Positions 31,196 through 42,182 of a stretch of 64,000 nt of DNA are shown piece by piece. The notes under the pieces are model-generated. The model did no database searches and was not told the origin of the DNA. It saw nothing but the letters and a program-made list of their open reading frames with translations. Position 1 is the first letter of the stretch. Each line of letters opens with the position of its first letter. This DNA is from Carettochelys insculpta (Eukaryota > Chordata > Testudines > Carettochelyidae): positions 21,831,098 to 21,895,097 of the forward strand of contig NC_134138.1 of NCBI RefSeq assembly GCF_033958435.1. Direction: 5' to 3'. The translations under genes and the position numbers were made by a program.

Positions 31196-33189
31196 CCAGT
31201 TGTATCTTTTTGCTTGAAATGAAATTAATCTGATTCCTAAGTTTCTCAGAACAAAAGAGCTGACTTGCTAACCTACTCCCAGGCAGGCACCCTTATTCAT
31301 CTGTAGTATCCTGTTCCTGTGTGTTTTCCCTGATATTATTATCTGCCTCAATTGAAATGGCTCTCTGAAGAAGTTATAGCTCCATGATTAACTGCAGCAG
31401 CATAGGCTTTCTTGTGTACAGTGGACATTTTCCCTTTCTGCCTGACTCATCCAGAGCTTCTGTGAAACTCTCCCCTGTATTACGCCCAACAAAGAAACTC
31501 TGGGTAGCTGAGTTTCCAGCTTACCTGTGGCAGAAAATTCATGAGTGCAGTTTATAATAAGCTGTTTTTTTAAATGCAGTAAAGATCTGCAAGAGGCCTG
31601 GTGGGTATACTGAATCCCAAGATATGTAATAAAAATGCAGCTGAGATGCGTGTTGCAACAGAGTAATGCAAAGCAGGCAGCTGAACATGGCTGCTGAAGT
31701 GTCCACACCACGATGGTAAATAAGGGGTAAGATGCTCAGGGCAGTTGTATGGGGGAAGTGACCAGTTAGAGGGGGACAGTGAGAAGCAGACAATTAGGGC
31801 CCAGCAAGCTCATTTAAGGAGAACTGCAGAGCAGAACTGGGCAGGGTCAGCGGTTGGTGGGAGTCTGCGTCCCTCGGAGGCTGCAATCCTGTAGTACCTT
31901 GGACAGAGAAGGGCAGGAGGGGAACTGAGGAGCAGAGAAGGAGTTCTGGAAGGGTTGCTGAGATTGAGTAGATTGCTGGGGCTGCAGGGAAATGGTCTGG
32001 GGAAATGCAGCGGCCGTCAAGGTGAAGGAACGTAGTTGGTGACTGTGGTGCAGAGGGTCACTGGAAATGTTCCCTCTAATTTATTCCATCCATGGTTAGA
32101 ATAAATTTGATGTGCACCCACGCATGTGCGGTTGTGCACCACCAACAGAAATATATACTGCTGGCTAGGGGTGTTGTGGGCACTCTGGTAATGGCTGGGC
32201 AGCAGCTGAATCTCTCCTGGCCAGCTGCCCAAGCACTCAGCTTACATGAAACACTGGTCGTTGATCTGGAACCTTTAGAAAGAGATGGGTCTGGGTTCCC
32301 CCACCCCAGTAACTGGGCAGCAGTTAAGGGCCTGGGAAATGTCAAGCGGAGACCAAGGTCAGAAAAGACTGTGATTTCCTGGATGGGGAGGACTTAAATG
32401 ACCTGGCCAAAGGGCTGAGTCAGGAGGAGAGAGCTGGAGCAGTCAAGATGTGAGAAAGCAATTGTGGAAGGAGGTCCTTTACCTCAAGCTCCTCCCCAAA
32501 GCAGCTAGGACAAGGTGTCGGCTGGCGGCGAGGGTGTGCTCCGTGTTGGTTCCTTTTAAAGTCTTCAGACTTAGCAGGGTGGGAAGTCTATGAAACAACA
32601 TGAGGAATGAATAGTCGTAAGAATTAATATTCCTTTGCGCTTTTGGGGCATCTGCCATCAATGGGTACCAAAGTGCTTTGGAAACACTAACAAGGTCAGC
32701 TGTGCAATTGAGCAAGATAAAGTGTAAATCTTCCAGTTACATTTATTCGGCCAAAGAGATGATTGTAAAGGGTTGCCTGGACTGTGTAGCTCATTTTGAA
32801 TGAATGGTACAGTACCTTGTCACCTGTTGTGACACTTACAGTACTTATTCTGCTACTGTAGTGGTGTCATTGCCTATATGTGTTTGAAGAGCCATTTAAC
32901 TTAAATGAACAAGAATATGCCAAAAATGTGATATTGAGTAATATAATTTTCTGATGCTGGTAATTCGCAGTTTTGCAAACGCAGATATTCAGCTATTCCC
33001 CAGTGAACAGTTAAGTGGGGTAAATAATTAATTTACTCCTCGTCACAGGAACAATGGGCTTGTAAGCTCACTGGGAGAATTCAGTTACATACTGCAGGAA
33101 TACACATCTTCTTCATGACCTGGAAATTATTATACACAAAAGGTCATATTTAAAGATGATTCTAAGGCCAGAATGCTGGTAAAGAAATG
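31196..33189. other. No gene seen
   Basis: Around 32,065-32,300 the phrase GGAAATGTTCCCTCTAATTT marks a repeat common in turtle DNA; its extent is unclear. Open frames here have no domain. Confidence 0.45.
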
Positions 33190-33705
33190 TTACTGGCTAA
33201 TAGGAGTAGACAGATTTTGTGGGGGCCGGGGCAGTGAGTGATGCGCTCCCCCAACTCCAGTGTAGAGAACCATGCATGGAACAGCCAGTGGACTGGGGCT
33301 GCTGGCAACCAGGGAAACCTGCCTCAGAGTGCCGCAGGGCAGGAGCTGCTTAGGCAAGCAGCTCCCATCCAGAGTTTGTCTCCGACGTCCCACCCCAACT
33401 CCCTCCCAGACTCAGCATGCACTCCCTCCTACACTCCTCCCCATGGCCAGAATCTTCTCCTGCACCCCCATCCTCTGCTGGGTCCTGAACTACAATATAC
33501 TGCCCCAGGTCACAGCCACCTCTTTCACCCAAACTCCCTACCAGACCTCACACCCTCTCCTGCACCTCAGTCCCTTACCCAGAGCTCCCTTCTGCACCCA
33601 GCCTCCATCCCAGACCCCACGCACCTGCATCCCTTGATGACTTACCAAAAACTTGGAGTGCTTCTCCCCCGCACATTAAAAATGGTTGCCCACCCCGTAT
33701 TAGTA
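33190..33705. repeat. C-rich decayed repeat
   Basis: Degenerate repeats of CTCCTGCACCC-like and CCCAGACTC-like units run for about 350 bp and end in AAAAATGGTTGCCCACCCC. This layout is typical of hAT-like non-autonomous turtle repeats. The 181-codon open frame across it is a by-product of the C-rich repeats. Confidence 0.45.
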
Positions 33706-34073
33706 ACAGCTTCTCATGCATTTCCATTCATCCCTTGGCTACGGCATGATTCCCATCCTACATTGCTCTTGTATCAGGAATAACTCTCTTGACTTCTGAC
33801 TGACACCAGCGCAAGGGAGCTCAGCATTGGGCCCAAGCAATCAGTTGTACCATTGGCTGGATTGGGCCTAGCGCTCTTTGACGTTTGCACTGGAGACCTC
33901 GATTTGTTATGTCCAAGCCTTTGCCTTCACTGACAAAAGGGAGGAGTTCCTACCAAAGGATGACTAAGGTGTGATCACTGGGTCACTGTAAAATTGGAAG
34001 TGGAGACAAGAAACCTGCCTGCTACAATGTAATTAATCAAGGGGCCATGGATTTAAGCTCTGACATAGCATTT

Positions 34074-34370
34074 AGGATATATCTACGCTTGTGGGTAGAT
34101 CGTGCTGGTGATCGATCTTGCGGGGTTTGATTTAGCACACCTAGCTGGGACACATTAAATCCAACTGTCATGGTGCCACCATAGACTCTGGTACTCCTGG
34201 CAGTCATGAGGAGAAATGGAAGTTGATGGGAAAGGTCTTACCACTGACCTCCCTCTGTGTAGATGGCAGCAAAAATCAATTTTTGATAAGTTTGCTCCAG
34301 TAATGCAGTTCTCATAGCTGGATTTGTGTACCTAAAATCATTTTAACTCCTAGTGTAGACCTGGCCTCAG
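34074..34370. mobile_element. MITE with 'tctac...gtgtaga' ends
   Basis: The left end ATATATCTACGCTTGTGGGT and right end TCCTAGTGTAGACCTGGCCT are degenerate inverted repeats. ATCGATCTTG near the left end and AATCAATTTTTG in the body fit a Harbinger-type non-autonomous family. Confidence 0.5.
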
Positions 34371-34536
34371 TGCAGTGACCTGGGGATGTTATTCAAGAGA
34401 CTGGGACTATATAAGGAGGTTAGGTTTTCAGTAGGAACTTGGAAGACTTTTGGGGCACCACGCCTCAAAATGCAGGTGAGGGCAGTTGTTTTCAGTGGAA
34501 GGAGTTCAGTTCTGGTTGTTCTGTGCTCATCACCTT

Positions 34537-34825
34537 GGTCGTGCCTACACTGGCACAAAACTTCAAAATGGCCATGCAAATGGCCAAATCGAAGATTATT
34601 AATGAGGTGCTGAAATGCACTTTCAGCGCCTCATTAGCATGCCACTGGCCGCAGCTCTTCAAAATTGCCACTTTTCACTCCCGTGCAGCTCTTCCAGATG
34701 GGGGTCCTTTTCGAAAGGACCCCGCCAACTTCAGAATCCCCTTATTCCTATGAGCTGATTAGTAATCTTCGATTTGGCCATTAACATGGCCATTTCGAAG
34801 TTTTGTGCTAGTGTAGACGTAGCCC
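34537..34825. mobile_element. Foldback MITE, reference copy of its family
   Basis: Inverted arms: CACAAAACTTCAAAATGGCC at 34,554 onwards against GGCCATTTCGAAGTTTTGTG near the right end, and AATGGCCAAATCGAAGATTA against TAATCTTCGATTTGGCCATT. The centre has TCCTTTTCGAAAGGACC. Fragments of the same family are at 5.7 and 26.4 kb. Confidence 0.75.
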
Positions 34826-35964
34826 TAGTGTCTGACCACGTTCAGCAAGACCCACTCATTCAGAAAGACCCTTTTGTTTCCTTTCACTGGGCATGTACAC
34901 GGCCCTTGCTATTTGTTGCTTGCCCTGCTAATTACAGTTCCTATTTGGAAGCGCAATCCTACCTGCAAAGCACTTAAGCATGTGCTTAGTGCAGTTTTAT
35001 TCATATGCATGGTTAACATTAAGCATGTACTTAAGTGTTTGCCAAATGTACACCTATATATTTACTCTCCTTCCCTTGTTCTTAGTATCATAACTAATGC
35101 ATTTATATTACGGCAGTACCTGGAAACTTTCCCTAATATTGAAGGGCCATTGTGTTAGGTTCAGATACATTCCTTGCCAAAGACAGACGTGGGAAGCATA
35201 TTATCTCCATTTTGCAGATGAGGAATGGAGGCGGGAAAAGGTATGTCCACCCTGTAGTTAAACAGGCACCAATGGCCTTTGTCAGTTGGCTCCAGCTCCT
35301 GGGCTGGTTCATTGCAATGTGGATGGTTAGGCTCTGCCTGGGGCCCAGCATTCCAACTCATGGCATCCCACACCCTAAGCTCCAGCCCAAACCCAAACAT
35401 GTACAGTGCACTTAAAGGGCCGCAGAGCTGAAACTCCATGAACCCGAGTCAGCTGGTGTGGGCTAACTGCAGATGTTTAATGCAGTGTGGACATGGCCAA
35501 AGAGATGGTTTTGCTGAGGAGTGTGGGGCTTGAAGGTATCTGGCTATGAATTCTTCAAGGAGGATGACAACAGGCCTGAAAATCACTTTTATGAAATATT
35601 CCCATCTCTCTGTATAGCTCTGTTTGCAGCTTGATGCTCAGGATTACCTGGGAGATGCCCGTTGTGGTGTGACTAATTCAGCAACCTGTTTAGTGGAGAG
35701 AGGGCGATGCTATAGAGTCCTATGTGCCTCCCAGAAGCATTTGAGTGCTCTCTCTCTCTAGTGAAGTTAATGGGAATTGAGGAAGCTCTGCTTTTTAAGT
35801 AGTGAGTCTCCAAGTCAGCTGGGAGGGAAGCTGGACACAGAGGATTGTCAAGGCAGAAGTACGCACTCTGCTGATATTAGTTAATTAATTGTAGGTATTA
35901 TGGTAGTGCTCAGAGGTCAGCTGAGAGCAGATCCCACCATGCTAGTGTAAGGCTGACAGCCCCA
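34826..35964. other. No gene seen
   Basis: No domain, no clear repeat. Overlapping open frames on opposite strands at 35.15-35.44 kb have no recognisable homology. Confidence 0.5.
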
Positions 35965-36190
35965 GGCCATTGGCAGGGGAATTGAACCTGTGACTCACAG
36001 GATTAAAGCCCTGTGCTCTACCATGTGAGTTAAAGGCCAGCTGCTTTCAGCCACTGCTGTAGAGCAAACACTTTACTCTCTCCCTTGTCAGTGGTCCCAG
36101 TGCCTCTGGGATTGTGCTAGGTTCTGTACAAACAGAGTAAGAGGCCGCTCCTGTCATGAAGTTCTTACAGACCAGCGGGAGGGCAGAGTT
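35965..36190 (-). repeat. Second tRNA-derived SINE family
   Basis: In reverse: AACTCACATGGTAGAGCACA (box A region) then CACAGGTTCAATTCCCCTGC (box B). It has the same layout as the copy at 51.85-52.1 kb, including the CCCAGTGCCTCTGGGA block on the plus strand. The plus-strand piece at 36,110-36,190 (GTGCTAGGTTCTGTACAAAC) belongs to the ancient repeat at 30.9 kb or to this SINE's tail. Confidence 0.65.
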
Positions 36191-37119
36191 TTGTGAATTT
36201 TTGGTTTGGTATCGCCGTTTGTGTTATCAGTGGGGTCACATGAGGTGAGCTTTAACTAGATGGAGAGATCAGTCAGAGCATGTGGCTGGGGTGCGAGGTT
36301 GGAGCAAGCAGCCAGTCAATACAAAGCAGAGACTGGTCAGAGTAAAACTACAGAAAGCCGTCTGATGAGATCTGTGTATGACGGTCTGCCCTTAAACTGC
36401 ATGTGCAGCTGCTCTTCAGTCTCCAGGTGATGAACCCCTCAGTTTATTTTACAGAGTCTGTATGATTTGGAGGGATACATGGACCCTGAGGGGATCCTAC
36501 TGGTGCCTAGCAAGCTCGCCGAGAAGGATTCTGGGTCCTGGGGCAGAACAGTCAATGGGCCCCATGCACATACAAACCCTGCCTGTGTGGACACTGCCTG
36601 CTTGATGTTTGAGTGTTTCCTAGGGCCCAGCAAATGGCCAGCATGGCCAGGGCTTCCCCAGGGCCATTTTAAACCACCCAGGCTCCTGGGCAAATGCCCA
36701 TTTACCCCCATGAATGGGCCTCCTGTTCCATCGTATTGTGGGGTCTCCCCCTCATCGTTCTGGGTCAGGAGGGAAGGAAGGCCCCATCTGAGCTACAGTT
36801 TACCCCATCCTCCACAGCTTGATTTGCTTTCCGGCTCTGTGAATGTAATGTTGTGACTTTGACATACAGGCTGCATCTATAAATTCAATTTTATCTCATC
36901 ATGAAGGAGTTAGCTTGATATTAAAATGTTACTGTCTTCACTGTTAATGCCATTAGCTCGAATTAGTGAGCCCTAATACTGATAGTGTTGATATCACTGG
37001 ATGGGTATAGCATCAATTTCAAATAAAGGCTGGTGTTGAAGTGCCATGTCTTTAATTAAAATTTATTAGCTTGCATAAGTTTCCCGTATATATCCCGCAA
37101 AGCTACATGATAACCCTCC
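36191..37119. other. No gene seen
   Basis: Open frames at 36.44-36.86 kb on both strands show no known domain. Confidence 0.45.
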
Positions 37120-37680
37120 AGGTATGGCTACTTCCTTCTCTGCTGCTCTCCATTCAGGTGCACAGGAAGAAGGTCACAGGAAGCCCACGAATTTTTGATG
37201 GAATTAGAATTAGAATTTGAATTCTGCAGCGCCCAGGCCTGCAGATATAAAGATCTGGACGCACAGCTGATGGACCTGGGAGGGGGTGGACAGGGCTTAT
37301 AGGCTGATAGCACGGCTGCCTGCCAATATGCCAACATCCACAGAGGACATGCAGCACAGAGAACCTGGGTGGGTTTGGGGGAGGTCTGAATTCTGTTACT
37401 GGGTGCTCTGAATTCTGGGACAGTGCTTTACATTCTGGGATTCTAACAAGAAACACCCACAAGCAACAGGAGCTAAGGCACTGTGGGACAGGCACCCACA
37501 ATGCACTGCTCATGCTGTTGAACTTGCATAGGGCAATGGGGATGCGGAAACGTGACGCAGGAAAATGATGGGTCAAATTTCAGGAGGGTTTGTGGACATT
37601 TAAATTCGAATTCATAAGAACGAGGTTAAATCGAATTTATTAAAAATCAAATTTATCTTGTAGTGTAGGGTTATCCACAA
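37120..37680. mobile_element. Decayed non-autonomous DNA transposon
   Basis: It has AATTTGAATTCTGCAGCGCC, GCACTGTGGGACAGGCACCC and a right end with TTAAATCGAATTTATTA and TTGTAGTGTAGGGTTA, similar to AT-ended Harbinger-like repeats in reptiles. The left end was not found. Its right 65 bases lie inside the 276-bp duplication, so it was there before LINE-2. Confidence 0.4.
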
Positions 37681-37891
37681 GCTTGATGTTACAGGGAAGA
37701 AACAATCCGCACCCTGTGCAGTCCAATTAGTCTTCATTGTCTCTCTCCTGAGCCTGGTCCTTGAATGTTGCAGGGATGTCATGTGGTCACCGTCATATCA
37801 GCATGGTGCTTTATTCTGTTTGATGCCTTTGTTCTATAAATCAGATCAGAAGCTGAGTGTGGGTCATTGTGCCCTTATTGAAGTGATTAAG
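37616..37891 (+). repeat. 276-bp direct repeat, left copy
   Basis: It matches 41,085-41,360 base for base in length with eight substitutions and no indel (about 97% identity). It begins AAGAACGAGGTTAAATCGAA and ends TTGAAGTGATTAAG, and abuts the 5' end of LINE-2. It lacks TG...CA ends and a primer-binding site, so it is not an LTR of the usual kind. Confidence 0.95.
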
Positions 37892-37894
37892 CTT

Positions 37895-39110
37895 GCTTGC
37901 TGGAATGTACGGACCATGTTGACTGGTTTGACTGAAGATCTTCAGGACATCAGTGACACCTGAAAGACCGCTGTCATCAATGATGAACTGAAGAGGCTCC
38001 AAGCTGACATCGCCACTTTGCAGGAGACGCGACTCGCAGCTTTGGGATCCCTAAAGGAAATGGACTACACCTTTTTCTGGCAGGGCAAAGCCCAAGAGGA
38101 ACCCTGGGAGCACGGTGTTGGCTTTGCCATCAGAAACACCCTTCTGCAAATGGTTGAACTAGTCACAGGTGGATCAAGAGACTCCTTCAGGTCAAATTTC
38201 AAACCTGTGCAGGTCCCGTCCACCTGATCAGCGCTTACGCTCCAACCCTGAATGCCGCAGCAGAAGCAAAGGACAAGTTCTATGATGAGCTCAGTGCTAC
38301 CATAGTGCAAATACCTGCTTGTGACCAATTATACCTTTTGGGTGTCTTCAATGCAAGAGTTGGAGCCGATCATGACTCATGGCCTTCCTGCTTAGGCCAC
38401 TTCGGTGTGGGAAAAATGAATGAAAACAGACAGCGTCTCCTCGAACTTTGCACGTACCACAATCTGTGCATCACAAACACATTTTTCCGAACCAAGCCAC
38501 AGCACAGAGTGTCATGGAGGCACCCATGCTCAAAACACTGGCACCAATTAGACTTGGTCATCACCAGATGCGACAACCTCAAAAACGTCCTCCTGACACG
38601 CAGCTACCACAGCTCCAACTGCGATACAGATCATTTGCTAGTCTGCTCCAAGCTCAAGCTGAGACCCAAGAAGCTGCACCATTCTAAACCAACTGGAAGG
38701 CCCCGCATCGATGCCAGACAGATGGCAAACTCAGAAAAAGCTGCAATGTTCAGAGAGACCCTTGAGGAGAATCTGCACAGCAGCCCTGGGGGTGCTGATG
38801 CAACATCCAGATGGCAGCATCTGAGGGACACAATCTACAATACGGCCTTGTCAGTGTTTGGAAGAAGAGCTGGAAACACAAACGACTGGTTCGAAGCTAA
38901 TTCTGATGAAATGATTTCAGTCATTGAAAAGAAGCTCGTTGCACTTCTGGAATATGAACGTTCACTGAGTCAGAGTACCCAGCAAGCACTCAGAGGAGCC
39001 AGAAAAATAGTACAGCAGACAGCCAGGAGCTGTGCCAACAACTACTGGCTTAAGCTATGCAGCAGTATCCAGACCAGTGCTGACTCTGGTAACCTCAGGG
39101 GAATGTAGAA
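37895..39110 (+). pseudogene. LINE-2 APE endonuclease and pre-RT domain
   Basis: Endonuclease boxes in order: ACWNVRTM, ADIATLQETRL (catalytic Glu present), GVGFAIRN, then after a frameshift near 38,190 SAGPVHLISAYAPTL-like sequence read as CAGPVHLISAYAPTL, LLGVFNARVGAD (the usual GDFN reads GVFN), LCITNTFF, SWRHPCSKHWHQLDLVIT and CDTDHLLV, which holds the terminal DH pair. A TGA at about 37,963 and the frameshift break the frame. From 38,305 it is open for 267 codons to a TAG at 39,106. The nuclease would nick the target; loss of the box Asp in GVFN is a further lesion. Confidence 0.82.
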
Positions 39111-41034
39111 GGGCATAAAGAAGGCAATGGGACCTATCCAGAGCATGACGGCACCTCTGAAATCCAAATCTGGTGAAGTCATCACTGACAGAGCCAAACA
39201 GATGGAGTGATGGATCGAGCACTACTCCGAGCTGTACTCATGCGAGAAAACTGTGGTTGATACAGCCCTCAACGCTGTCAAGCTCCTGTCAGTCATGGAC
39301 AAGCTGGACCAGGAACCAACTGTGGTCAAATTGAAGAAAGCTATTGACAGCAGTGCAATAGGAAAGGCCCCAGGCCAGGATGGTATACCACCAGAGGTAA
39401 TCAAGTGTACCTTGGACACACTCCTGGAACCCCTACATGAGCTGCTGTGCCTGTGCTGGAGGGAGGGTGAGGTTCCACAGGATATGTGGGATGCCAACAT
39501 TGTAACCTTGTATAAGAACAAAGGAGACAGAAGTGATTGCAACAATTACCATGGAATCTCCCTCCTTAGTATCACTGGTAAATTGTTCACTCGTGTCATC
39601 CTCAGCACACTCCAGAAGCTCTCTGAGAGGGTGTATCCTGAATCCCAGTGTGGATTCCATGCCGAGAGATCTACCATTGACATGATCTTCTCCGTGAGGC
39701 AGCTGCAGGAGGAATGCAGGGAGCAGAGGAAGCCACTCTATGTTGCCTTCGTCAACCTGACCAAGGCTTTTGACTCAGTCAGTAGGGAGGGACTGTTTAA
39801 ATTGCTCCACAAGATAGGCTGTCCACCACGGCTACTCAAGATGATCCAGTCTTTCCACAAAGACACAAGAGGAACCATGCAATATGATGGCACATCATCA
39901 GATGCCTTCAGCATCAGGAGCGGTGTCAAACAAGGATGCGTCCTTGCTCCAACATTGTTTGGGATCTTCTTTGCACTCCTCCTGATGCACGCCTTTGGGT
40001 CCTCAACAGAGGGCATCTTTTTGCACACAAGATGTGACAGGAAACTGTTTATATTGCTAGGCTGAAGGCTAAGTCTAAGGTGCGGGCAGTGCTCATTAGA
40101 GACATGCTGTTCGCAGACGACACTGCTGTAGTGACACACACAGAAGGCCAGCTTCAAAAACTGCTGGATCAGTTCTCCAAAGCGTGCAAGGACTTTGGGC
40201 TTACCATCAGCCTAGAGAAGACAAACATACTTGGTCAGGAGGTTGCTGAGCCTCCATCAATCAGCATTGACAATTACACATTAGAGGTCGTCCACGAGTT
40301 TACTTACCTTGGGTCCACCATCACCGACACCCTGTCACTGGAGTCTGAGCTAAACAGGAGGATTGGAAAAGCAGCCACATCTCTGTTCAGACTTAGCAAG
40401 AATGTGGAACAATAATAAGCTGTACGCTCACACCAAAATGCAAGTCTACAGAGCCTGCATCCTCAGCATCCTCCTCTACGGCAGCGAGTCTTGGACCTTG
40501 TACGCCCACCAGGAAAAGAGGCTGAACGTCTTCCACTTGCACTGCTTCAGGTGCATTCTTGGGGTATCATGGAAGGACAGAGTGCCCAACAACACTGTCC
40601 TCGAGCAAGCTGGAATTCCAACCATTCATATCCTTCTCAGGCAGTAGCGACTCCGCTGGCTTGGCCACGTCCACAGGATGAATGATGGAAGGATCTCAAA
40701 AGACATCTTGTATGGCAAGCTAGCCTCTGGCAAAAGACCTCCCGGATGCCCCCAGTTGCGCTACAAAGACATCTGTAAGAGGGACCTCAAGGAGGTAGAC
40801 ATCGATCCAGACAGATGGGAAGAGCTGGCAGACGACTGTGGCAGCTGGAAGCAGGAACTACACAAAGGCCTTCAGAAGGGCAAGATGAAGATCAGACAGC
40901 CGGCAGAGGAGAAGCAAGCCTATAGAAAGGACAGCAAGGACCTGCCAGACACCCACTACATATGTAGCAAGGACTGTCACTCTCGTGTGGGCCTCCACAG
41001 TCACAGTCAACGCTGCAATTGGCGATCTTAAATG
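39111..41034 (+). pseudogene. LINE-2 reverse transcriptase and C-terminal zinc finger
   Basis: It continues in frame past stops at 39,106 and 39,208, then is open 39,253-40,065. RT blocks: GKAPGQDGIPPEVIK, IVTLYKNKGDRSDCNNYHGI, QCGFHAERSTIDMIF, YVAFVNLTKAFDSVSREGLF (first catalytic Asp replaced by Asn in VNLTKAFD), SGVKQGCVLAPTLFG. A frameshift near 40,050 leads to MLFADDTAVV, and another near 40,390 to KMQVYRACILSILLYGSESW, then a TAG at 40,645. The last piece (to 41,031) ends in YICSKDCHSRVGLHSHSQRC, a CxxxC...H...C finger usual at the C-terminus of this LINE type. Inactive. Confidence 0.85.
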
Positions 41035-41084
41035 GAGTTATGAAGGGCGCGATCCATAGTCTATGCAGACTGAAGGATGCCTTG

Positions 41085-41360
41085 AAGAACGAGGTTAAAT
41101 CGAATTTATTAAAAATCAAGCTTATCTTGTAGCGTAGGCTTACCCACAAGCTTGATGTTACAGGGAAGGAACAATCCTCACCCTGTGCAGTCCAATTAGT
41201 CTTCATTGTCTCTCTCCTGAGCCTGGTGCTTGAATGTTGCAGGGATGTCATGTGGTCACCGTCATATCAGCATGGTGCTTTATTCTGTTTGATGCCTTTG
41301 TTCTATAAATCAGATCAGAAGCTGAGTGTGGGTCATTGTGCCCTTATTGAAGTGATTAAG
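41085..41360 (+). repeat. 276-bp direct repeat, right copy
   Basis: It follows directly on the LINE-2 3' end. The eight differences from the left copy lie in the first 170 bases; the last 100 are identical. Sequence after it (TAGGTCCACTTATC) is unrelated to that after the left copy, so the duplication ends sharply at the LINE boundary. Confidence 0.95.
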
Positions 41361-41576
41361 TAGGTCCACTTATCATTTGAAAAAAAGAATTAAGGCTTTC
41401 TGCCAAGGTCTTGAAGTGAGTTATATAAGCCCCTGCTGACTGTGTGTTCAGATCCTGATGGAAAAAAAAATCACACACATTGTCATTGCAGGCAGGAACC
41501 CATGGTCTGAACTGGCCACATCCCACTCAACCCTAATTTTTCTGCCTCTGCACATTCTGATTTGCACACAAAGCAG

Positions 41577-42053
41577 GCTGACCATATTTCCGTAGGCCAA
41601 ATACAGGACACCCCCAGTTGGGGCCGCTCCTCAGATGTGGCTACCAAGCAAGTGCAGCTCCCCATAGCGTGGGAACTGGGCTGCTGCCCCATGGGGGAGC
41701 TCACTGGTTGCAGGGGCGGTTGCCCTGTGTAAGGCAGTGGGATTTGTCAGATGACCAATGCCATTGCATGCTGGGAATGGGGCTATGGCCCTGCTGGCGT
41801 GCTCCTGGCTTCCCTTATTAACTTATGGCACAGCCCCTACTGGCTCCCTCTCCTGCTGCTTGTACATGTGTCCACTGAGTACGTTCTCCATGTGCTCTCT
41901 GACCAGAAGTGACAGGGCCTGACCTGGGGAAAGGGCAGCTCATCAGGGGTCATAAATATGGAACAATTAACCCCTTTGTAAAAATAAATCAGGATGCCTT
42001 CCTGGCACCTGAAATATGGGACAGTTCTGATCAAAAGGAGGAAATGGTCACCC
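41577..42053. mobile_element. TA-type MITE of the GGGTGACCAT family, long copy
   Basis: The ends GGCTGACCATATTTCC and GGAGGAAATGGTCACCCT are inverted, and the inside contains AAATACAGGAC and GAAATATGGGACAGTT, also inverted. The part AATAAATCAGGATGCCTTCC matches AATTAATCAGGATGTCTTTT of the 44-kb copy. The middle is filled by other sequence. Confidence 0.65.
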
Positions 42054-42065
42054 TGTACAAAGCTA

Positions 42066-42182
42066 GCAAGAAGTCCTGTGGCACCGTAGAGATTAACGGA
42101 TAGTTAACAGTTAGTTTGTACGGTGCCACGGGACTTCTTGTTTTTGAAGATACAGACTAACCCGGCTACCTCTCTGATACTG
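42066..42182. repeat. Palindromic pair of the 'agtcctgtggcacc' repeat
   Basis: AGCAAGAAGTCCTGTGGCAC runs forward and, about 55 bp later, GGTGCCACGGGACTTCTTG runs in reverse, then AGATACAGACTAACCCGGCT. Two opposite copies or a hairpin end. Confidence 0.6.

Larger units (their letters stand above)
37892..41084 (+). mobile_element. APE-type LINE (LINE-2) between long direct repeats
   Basis: The 3.19-kb non-LTR retrotransposon has an APE endonuclease that starts with LACWNVRTM at its very 5' end, a reverse transcriptase with FADD (40,110-40,121), a C-terminal region with WLGHVHRMNDGR, and a Cys/His finger. Its 3' end is GACTGAAGGATGCCTTG. It differs from the minus-strand RTE-like LINE at 20.6-23.8 kb and is more weakly decayed, with about three stops and three frameshifts. 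The clade is uncertain; its size fits RTE-related groups. Confidence 0.88.

Noticed and set aside
33238..33783. 181-codon frame rich in Pro and Ser
   Set aside because: Generated by degenerate C-rich repeats; the peptide mirrors the DNA repeat and has no domain.
37616..41360. LTR retrotransposon, from the flanking direct repeats
   Set aside because: The interior is an APE endonuclease-RT LINE without gag, protease, RNase H or integrase, and the repeats lack LTR ends and a primer-binding site.
37616..41360. Penelope-like element, which can have pseudo-LTRs
   Set aside because: The RT has FADD in an APE-type LINE context, and no GIY-YIG nuclease was found.
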